Assembly (NCBI RefSeq): GCF_035222275.1
Contig: NC_085883.1
Location: 434,001-498,000 of the forward strand
DNA from: Podospora bellae-mahoneyi
Taxonomy: Eukaryota; Ascomycota; Sordariomycetes; Sordariales; Podosporaceae
Direction: 5' to 3'
DNA: 64,000 nt
Shown: positions 58,026-64,000 of the stretch, one piece after another
Layout of the letters: each line of letters starts with the position of its first letter
Numbering within the stretch: position 1 is the stretch's first letter
The notes under the pieces: generated by a model
Told to the model about the DNA's origin: nothing
The model's database searches: none
The model's input: the letters and a program-made list of their open reading frames with translations, nothing else
Program-made: the position numbers and the translations under genes

Positions 58026-61000
58026 ATGCGGCTCTTGATTTGGGCTTGGGCTGCTGCCAGCCTCTCTCTTGGCTGTGTTGCGTTGCTTGAGGAGCGAATT
58101 GTTTCGTTTGAGGTCGATGCTGATGCGGCGGCGGCAAGCGCACAACTCGATATCGCCAGTGCTCCGATTCTTGTCTCTGAGGATGATCCGATTGGCGTTC
58201 ATATTGCGGCCAACAGTCTGGCGAAGGATCTTGAGCAAATCACTGGAATAACCAGGTCTGTAGCCAACGCGACCTTCGCCAGCATCTCGAGCGAGGCAAA
58301 CCGGGGCCCATTCATCATCGCCGGCTCGGTCAATTCGACATTGATCCGCGACCTGTCATCTCAAGGCGTCATCAACGTGTCGGATATTCAGGGGAAATGG
58401 GAGACTTTCAAGACAACCACGGTTCGGCTTTCTGGCAGCAGACCTGCGCTTGTCATTGCGGGAAGCGACAAGAGAGGTGTCATATTCGGGATCCACACGC
58501 TCGCAGAGCAATCAGGGCAGTCGCCATACCATTGGTTTGCCGATGTGCCTGCCCAGAAACATTCCCAAATCTTTGCCCTCAACAAAACGACAGTTCATGG
58601 CGAACCAACCGTCAGATACAGGGGGCTTTTCATCAACGATGAAGAGCCGGCGCTGAACACGTGGTGGGCCCGTCAACACAACGCTACGCGATATCCTCTC
58701 GACACGGAATTTTACGCCCGTGTATTTGATCTTTTGCTTCGTCTGAAGGCCAACTACCTCTGGCCAGCAATGTGGAAATCATGGACGCCACCGCCGGGAA
58801 ATATCTTTTTTATCGATGACCCTGGAAACCAGCAGCTGGCGGATGATTATGGAATCGTTATTTCTACCGCTCATCACGAGCCGATGCAAATGGCTACCAA
58901 CGAGTGGAACGAGACGGAGAGAGGCCCGTGGGATTGGTCCAAGAACAAGGCCAATGTGACCAAGTTCTTTGAGGAGGGTATCGCCCGTGCTGGCAAGAAT
59001 GAGTCTTACTTCACCATTGGGATGAGGGGTCTGGGAGATGAGGCGGCGAATACCCAGAACGCAATCGAGATGCTCAAGGATGTGTTCAAGGTTCAGCGGG
59101 GGATCATCAAGAAGTTTCATGGGTCTGAGACGGCTGTCAACCAGGTGTGGGCGCTGTACAAAGAGGTAGCCTCGTACTATGACGCTGGTTTGGATCCGGA
59201 TGGTGATATTACGCTATTGTTTCCAGATGACAACCAGGGGAATGTTTACCGTCTTCCAACCGGGAACGAAACCGAGCGGCCAGGTGGGACTGGAGTGTAC
59301 TTCCACTTTGAGTATGTCGGTTTGCCGAGGTCTTACAAGTGGCATAACACCAACAACCTAGGCAAGGTGTACAAGGAGCTGTTGCACTCTCACTTGAGAG
59401 GTGCAAATAGGATTTGGATCATGAATGTGGGTGACATTAAACCAATGGAGTTACCGCTGAACCTGGCTATGGACCTAGCTTGGGATGCGTCGAGCATTTC
59501 GTTTGACAGCATCCCACAATACCTGGTTCAGTATGCCGCCAGGGAGTTTGGCCCTGAACACGCAGAGGAGATTGGCGATATTCTTATGGAGCACTCTCGT
59601 CTAGTTGGGATGCGTCGATATGAGCACATTGACCCGGCTACGTTTTCAACCACTGCTTATCACGAAGCCGAACGGGTCCTCTCACGCTGGGACTACTTGG
59701 CGAGTCGCGTCAACAATGTCACTGCACTTCTCCCGGCTGAGACTAAACCCGCATTCTTTCAACTGGTCGGTCAACCGGTCCTCTCAGGGGCAACATTTGT
59801 CTCGGTGGCCATCAAGACAGCCTTCAACCTTCGATATGCTCGCGAAAGAAGAAACTCGGCCAACCTCCTTGCTTCCAGCGTTCTGGAGCACTTCGAAACC
59901 TCCTTTGACCTCATAGAAGAATGGGACAACATGCTCGACGGAAAGTGGGCGGACATGATGTCCCAAGCGGTCTACGACGCAGTCGAAGAACCCAAAATGT
60001 GGGCCAACCCATCAAGAGACATTCTTTCCAACCTCTCCTATGTCCAAATCCGACAAAACATGCAATTCTCTCTCGGCAACCTCGGTCTCTACGCCGAAGG
60101 TTCCTCTTCCCCTGCTGAACAAGGCCGCTGGGCCGAGTCAGTCGACGCCAGCATGCCCACCACCAACTTTGCACCTCTACTCCCCCAACTTGACCCCTTT
60201 GCCGCACTACAGGAGAGGATAGTGGAGGTTTTCCACAGAGGCGATCATCGCGTCCCTCTCAACTGGACTCTTGACCCTTGGGAGGAAGACTGGCTGCACA
60301 TCACCCCTACAGGCGGCACGTTGAACTCGACCCATCCAGACGACAAAATCGTCTTTTCCATCCCCGACTGGTCAAAAGTCCCTGTTGAGTTTAACAAAAC
60401 AGTTCTCATCGGAGTCCGCTCGACACCGGCGCGATACCCCTATTTTGATCAAATCCGGCTTCCGGTCCTGAACTTTGTTCCCCCAAACACGTTTGAGGGA
60501 TACCCAGAGTCATCAGGGGGTTACATCTCCATCGAGGCCCCTCATTTCTCCCCTAACTTCTCCACCCCAAACACCTCCGACATTCACTTCCTGGCTATTT
60601 CCAACCTAGGCACGAGATCAAACACCGGCTCTCTTGCCCTCCGGCCTTTCTTGTCTGCTAGGGGAGATGTTCCCAAGGCGAAAGAAGTGAAGGCTGTATA
60701 TCCCATCTATTTATTTTCTGACAGCCCCCCGAGCGTGAAACACAATGTTACTGCAACGGTGTTTATCAACGCAGGGTTGGACACCGACCCGAGGCTCAAG
60801 ATGGAGTTCTCGCTCACGTTGGATGATCAGCCGGCGAGGTTTCAGAGGGTGTTGGGGGATTATGTCAAGAATCCGCATGCGGGGGATATACCGCCTGAGT
60901 GGTTGCCGCACGTGGCTGATCAGGTGTGGACAAAAAAGGTTAATTTAGGGGAGGTGGGGGAAGGGAGGCACGAGGTTGTTTGGAGGGTGAATTCGCCAGA

Positions 61001-61166
61001 GGTGTACTTGGAGAAGATTGTGGTTGATGTTAGGGGGGTGGTGCAGGATAGTTATCTGGGGCCGGGGGAGACGAGGTGGGTGGATGCGACGGAGGTTATG
61101 GGGGGGGAGAGAAGGGGGAAGTGGGGGTGGAGGAGTAGGATGGGGGTGGGAGGGTTGTGGATGTGA
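58026..61166 (+). CDS. Secreted GH115 xylan alpha-glucuronidase
   Basis: Single exon, 1046 residues. Start chosen at 58026 (CACCATG) because MRLLIWAWAAASLSLGCVA is then a signal peptide; the ATG at 57993 is in frame but would bury it. The order of motifs matches GH115: an N-terminal domain with GPFIIAGSVNSTLI and VIAGSDKRGVIFGIHTLAE, SPYHWFADVP, VRYRGLFINDEEPALNTWW, LKANYLWPAMW, GIVISTAHHEPMQM and FTIGMRGLGDEA, then long helical and beta-sandwich C-terminal parts. Full length for the family. Several N-x-S/T sites suggest N-glycosylation. GH115 enzymes remove 4-O-methylglucuronic acid side groups from glucuronoxylan, which fits a plant-biomass or dung fungus. The last 40 residues are Gly/Arg-rich and may be poorly ordered. 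Confidence 0.93.
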   Translation: MRLLIWAWAAASLSLGCVALLEERIVSFEVDADAAAASAQLDIASAPILVSEDDPIGVHIAANSLAKDLEQITGITRSVANATFASISSEANRGPFIIAGSVNSTLIRDLSSQGVINVSDIQGKWETFKTTTVRLSGSRPALVIAGSDKRGVIFGIHTLAEQSGQSPYHWFADVPAQKHSQIFALNKTTVHGEPTVRYRGLFINDEEPALNTWWARQHNATRYPLDTEFYARVFDLLLRLKANYLWPAMWKSWTPPPGNIFFIDDPGNQQLADDYGIVISTAHHEPMQMATNEWNETERGPWDWSKNKANVTKFFEEGIARAGKNESYFTIGMRGLGDEAANTQNAIEMLKDVFKVQRGIIKKFHGSETAVNQVWALYKEVASYYDAGLDPDGDITLLFPDDNQGNVYRLPTGNETERPGGTGVYFHFEYVGLPRSYKWHNTNNLGKVYKELLHSHLRGANRIWIMNVGDIKPMELPLNLAMDLAWDASSISFDSIPQYLVQYAAREFGPEHAEEIGDILMEHSRLVGMRRYEHIDPATFSTTAYHEAERVLSRWDYLASRVNNVTALLPAETKPAFFQLVGQPVLSGATFVSVAIKTAFNLRYARERRNSANLLASSVLEHFETSFDLIEEWDNMLDGKWADMMSQAVYDAVEEPKMWANPSRDILSNLSYVQIRQNMQFSLGNLGLYAEGSSSPAEQGRWAESVDASMPTTNFAPLLPQLDPFAALQERIVEVFHRGDHRVPLNWTLDPWEEDWLHITPTGGTLNSTHPDDKIVFSIPDWSKVPVEFNKTVLIGVRSTPARYPYFDQIRLPVLNFVPPNTFEGYPESSGGYISIEAPHFSPNFSTPNTSDIHFLAISNLGTRSNTGSLALRPFLSARGDVPKAKEVKAVYPIYLFSDSPPSVKHNVTATVFINAGLDTDPRLKMEFSLTLDDQPARFQRVLGDYVKNPHAGDIPPEWLPHVADQVWTKKVNLGEVGEGRHEVVWRVNSPEVYLEKIVVDVRGVVQDSYLGPGETRWVDATEVMGGERRGKWGWRSRMGVGGLWM

Positions 61167-61639
61167 GGGTTGGTTTACCCCTGAGCTTAATTCCTGAGCT
61201 TTACCCCTGAGTGCAAGGTCAATATTGACATGACATGCTTGAAGCAAAACGGACTCTGTGCCCTTCCCAAAATGCACAACCGTGCGCGCTGGTGCGAGTT
61301 GCAATTGCTCTTTGTCTCGCAACAGAGTTTTCTGTGTTTTGATTGATATCGCAAGACTTCATTCCAGCTCTGTTGTTAACAATTGAGCTGCCCCACCCTT
61401 TGTGACTGTGAGCTTCTTTGAGGCCGAGTCTGAATGCAGACGCTTGAACTCGTCTCCCTTTGTGTAGCTAGAGGTCGAGAAGCTCCAACAAAAACACCGG
61501 CTCTTTGTTCACTACCAACTCCACGTTAATGCTTTCTTATCTCTAATAAATCCAACCATTGTTTATTCTCAACCCTCAAACACCATGTAAGATACATTCA
61601 GTCATCAACGGACAAGTGATATTGAGTTGAGACATCGAA
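61167..61639. other. Intergenic between GH115 and 2EXR-like gene
   Basis: Probable terminator of one gene and promoter of the next, with CT-rich and CAAAC-rich stretches around 61490-61590 as often seen upstream of fungal starts. No gene. Confidence 0.4.
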
Positions 61640-63859
61640 GTGAAAATGCGTGAGACTCCAGCACATCAATCCGGAAAGTTCGGGTCCACAGAGTCGACAT
61701 CGGGATGGCGTGAAAAGAATCCAGATGACATTGATACGACCCCCAAGGATCAGAAGCCGGCGGCCGAAAGGCGTCGCCGACCGACTGGGAAGCGACCCTC
61801 CGGAATTCCAGCTGATAGTTACGACCCTGACAGCTCGCCGACCTACAACAGTCGCCAGGGTAGACCAGTACGGTACAGGCCACCTGCGAATCCAAGGCTG
61901 TTTTCGAGGCAGACGCCTAACCTCCCTATCGTTGGTGTTGGTATCACTCCCAGGTCCTCGACTGACCCACCACCTCACACATCCGAGGAGCAGGCTATTG
62001 CCGCTGGCAATAAACGACAAAGGGAACCGGGCTCGACGCCCCTTGCACCTCGTGCCAACAGACGACGTGTGGATGAGGCTGGCAGACAGACATACGAAGA
62101 CCCTACCTCGCTCCCTCGGGGTGGTACGGCCGCACCAGCTACGCCAACGCAATGGATCCATGATGATGATATGGATAAAGAGAGACAGGACTCGGATGAG
62201 GAGGAGCACCCGTCAACTACTGCAGCGCGGGCAGCAAGAAAGATTTTGAGACCTACGGGTACAAGAAATACCGCGGGGATTTTGGACAGGCAGGCCCTTT
62301 TGGTAAAGGCTCGCGAAGAACGCGAGAAGGTCAGTCAATTGACTAGCGTGTTTGGAGGCATGTATGTCAACCGGATGGATTTAGACTGGCAGCCGGAGAC
62401 CTCTGCCAGACCTGACCCTCCTCGTGTGCCTGTCCAGTTCCCGCAGATTGACTGGGACGCTCCCATTGACCAGGAGCCAATGGTGGTTGATGATGCGCCC
62501 CCGCCATCGGCCAAGATGCTGAGGTTGTGGCAGAAGGCGAAGGACAGGCTGGGCTTAAAGGACAGCCAAACTGAGAGAAGCCAGCAGCAGGTAGACGACG
62601 AGCTGACCCGGACTGGGACGGAGCAGCAACAACTTCAAAGCCAACGCACACCGGACCGGAGCACGAGCAGTGGAAGAACCTGTCACCCGTATCGTCCGCT
62701 CGTGAACCAGGGAATCAACCGGCACTCTCCCCAAGCCAGCAGGAACAGAGCCTCTGCCGGAGGATATGCACCAGCAATCCCCTCTTCCTCTGCCAGCTCT
62801 AGCCAACCAGGACCATCCAGAAACCCTACCCTCCGGCGCATGACCGGCAATGCGAACCTGGCAGCCTCCTACCAATACAAAGCCCCAAGCCCTGACTGGG
62901 CCCAACGCAAGCGCCAGTCGTTTGTCATCGAAGAGGACACCGCGTCGGGAGTATTGAACCTCTACTACAACAAACCAGACCTCCACCGAACTGGCCACGT
63001 CAAAAGAATCAGGTTTGGCGCCGGGCATATCTTTAGCGGCCGGTTCCGGAGACACGGCGGAGAGAACTTCATCATGGCGTTCCCGTATGACATCCGCTTC
63101 TTGATCTACAAGGAGCTCTTGACCTGTCATGCCAGGCTGATCAAGCTTGGTGCCGGCGCGCCGTTGATCACAGTAGGCGTGGACATCCCGCCGTGTGACA
63201 ACCAGATCATGTTTACCTCCAAGACGATCCATCTCGAGACCTTTAGAATTTTCTACGGGATCAACACGTTTGAGATCAAGGTCAACTGGGAGCACTTTCT
63301 TGATCCGTTACATTTCTTGCCGGCAGACTTTGGGCTTGCGGTGAGGAAGATCAACCTTGCGCACGACTTCAAGATCAACTCCAATTTGAGGGAGGTGCTC
63401 GCCAGGATGAATGATATACCCTGTTACCACTACCCCAGCGGCCCGTCAACGCGCATTTTGGATTTTAACAGTTGGGCACCTATTCTCCAGAGGTTGGATT
63501 ACTTACATGTTGAGTGGAAAGTCGAAACGTGGGTGCGGCACAGGTTGTATGCGGGTGCAGATTTGAACAAGACGAGACTAACAAAGCAGGATGGGTGGGA
63601 GGGGTGGGATGGGATTTGGTTCGCGATGCAGATGTACAAGACGACGCAGAAGGCGGGGAGCCAGAGGACGAGCAGTTACTTTTGTTACTGGGACAGCTGG
63701 ATGGATCCGAGGTTTGGGATGGATCTGGGAGCATATCATACTTGTGGTGCAAGGTGCAAGTATATGGAGGATTTCTTTGCCAAGTTGTGGGAGACGGATG
63801 TTGGGGCGGATTTCGATCGGAACGATTTGGTAAAGGAGGATCCCGACTCGAAGTTTTAA
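61640..63859 (+). CDS. Large disordered protein with 2EXR/F-box-like C-terminus
   Basis: Single exon, 739 residues (a second ATG two codons on is equally possible). Residues 1-470 are polar and low in complexity: Pro, Ser, Arg and Gln-rich with acidic runs (DDDMDKERQDSDEEE). From about residue 479 a folded region starts MAFPYDIRFLIYKELL, a typical opening of fungal 2EXR/F-box-like domains, and continues with MFTSKTIHLETFRIFYGINTF, FEIKVNWEHF and a long helical and aromatic tail. Such proteins may be substrate adaptors or scaffold proteins, but the role here is unknown. Residues about 343-375 are encoded by a block that recurs at 8802-8902. Confidence 0.8.
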   Translation: MKMRETPAHQSGKFGSTESTSGWREKNPDDIDTTPKDQKPAAERRRRPTGKRPSGIPADSYDPDSSPTYNSRQGRPVRYRPPANPRLFSRQTPNLPIVGVGITPRSSTDPPPHTSEEQAIAAGNKRQREPGSTPLAPRANRRRVDEAGRQTYEDPTSLPRGGTAAPATPTQWIHDDDMDKERQDSDEEEHPSTTAARAARKILRPTGTRNTAGILDRQALLVKAREEREKVSQLTSVFGGMYVNRMDLDWQPETSARPDPPRVPVQFPQIDWDAPIDQEPMVVDDAPPPSAKMLRLWQKAKDRLGLKDSQTERSQQQVDDELTRTGTEQQQLQSQRTPDRSTSSGRTCHPYRPLVNQGINRHSPQASRNRASAGGYAPAIPSSSASSSQPGPSRNPTLRRMTGNANLAASYQYKAPSPDWAQRKRQSFVIEEDTASGVLNLYYNKPDLHRTGHVKRIRFGAGHIFSGRFRRHGGENFIMAFPYDIRFLIYKELLTCHARLIKLGAGAPLITVGVDIPPCDNQIMFTSKTIHLETFRIFYGINTFEIKVNWEHFLDPLHFLPADFGLAVRKINLAHDFKINSNLREVLARMNDIPCYHYPSGPSTRILDFNSWAPILQRLDYLHVEWKVETWVRHRLYAGADLNKTRLTKQDGWEGWDGIWFAMQMYKTTQKAGSQRTSSYFCYWDSWMDPRFGMDLGAYHTCGARCKYMEDFFAKLWETDVGADFDRNDLVKEDPDSKF

Positions 63860-64000
63860 GCGCTGTTGGTTTATTGGCGTTGATAGTAAAATGTTGTAAA
63901 ATTTGATACAGATCTTCAATTTTACTTTTGTATTTATCAGGGTCATTGTATATTCCATGTTTGCTTCAGGGGTGAACTCAGGGGGTAAACATGGTGAGAC

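Noticed and set aside
58779-59120. Minus-strand ORFs within GH115
   Set aside because: Overlap a full-length, well-recognised gene on the other strand.

Overview
The window comes from a filamentous ascomycete. Genes have short introns with GTAAGT-type donors and CTGAC branch sites. There is a complete HET-NACHT-WD40 gene of the Podospora HNWD type and a secreted GH115 glucuronidase. The middle is a repeat nest degraded by C-to-T/G-to-A changes at CpA/TpG, the signature of repeat-induced point mutation (RIP). A Podospora-like member of the Sordariales fits best, but I cannot name the species.

Layout. 1-10.5 kb is gene-bearing DNA: a small two-exon gene, a membrane-protein gene whose 3' end runs into a solo LTR (606-958), two tandem paralogous three-exon genes for small secreted proteins with beta/gamma-crystallin-like motifs, a 437-bp inverted-repeat element and a weak ORF. 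10.5-49 kb is a RIP-degraded nest of retroelements. 49-64 kb is normal again: the HNWD gene, a kinase-like phosphotransferase, a Ser/Arg-rich protein ending in an NNCQHFC motif, the GH115 gene, and a long disordered protein with a 2EXR/F-box-like C-terminus.

The nest can be taken apart because every LTR pair has a perfect 5-bp target duplication. A minus-strand LINE remnant (Tad-like) holds Gypsy element D (minus, 11920-48421, ATATT). D holds chromovirus A (plus, 12453-34369, CCTTC) and chromovirus E (plus, 37680-45319, AATAG). A holds chromovirus C (minus, 16471-31766, ATTAC), and C holds chromovirus B (minus, 23061-30712, TTAAT). A, B, C and E have a zinc-knuckle Gag, a pol and a C-terminal chromodomain.

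The most unusual feature is a shared antisense module between the chromodomain and the 3' LTR in all four chromoviruses. Reading opposite to gag-pol it holds: (1) an ORF of about 215-240 codons, with a presumed Cys6 cluster, a coiled coil and a conserved AGPSFL tail, full of RIP stop codons but in one frame in B and C; (2) a 70-nt tRNA-like unit, whose D-arm contains that ORF's stop codon, followed by a hairpin and T5, giving exactly 121 nt in all four copies; (3) a second 70-nt tRNA-like unit about 200 bp further on. The four elements share their R-U5 sequence but carry four unrelated U3 regions, each with its own short repeats, and these U3s have largely escaped RIP. This looks like modular exchange of promoters plus an embedded antisense Pol II/Pol III cassette.
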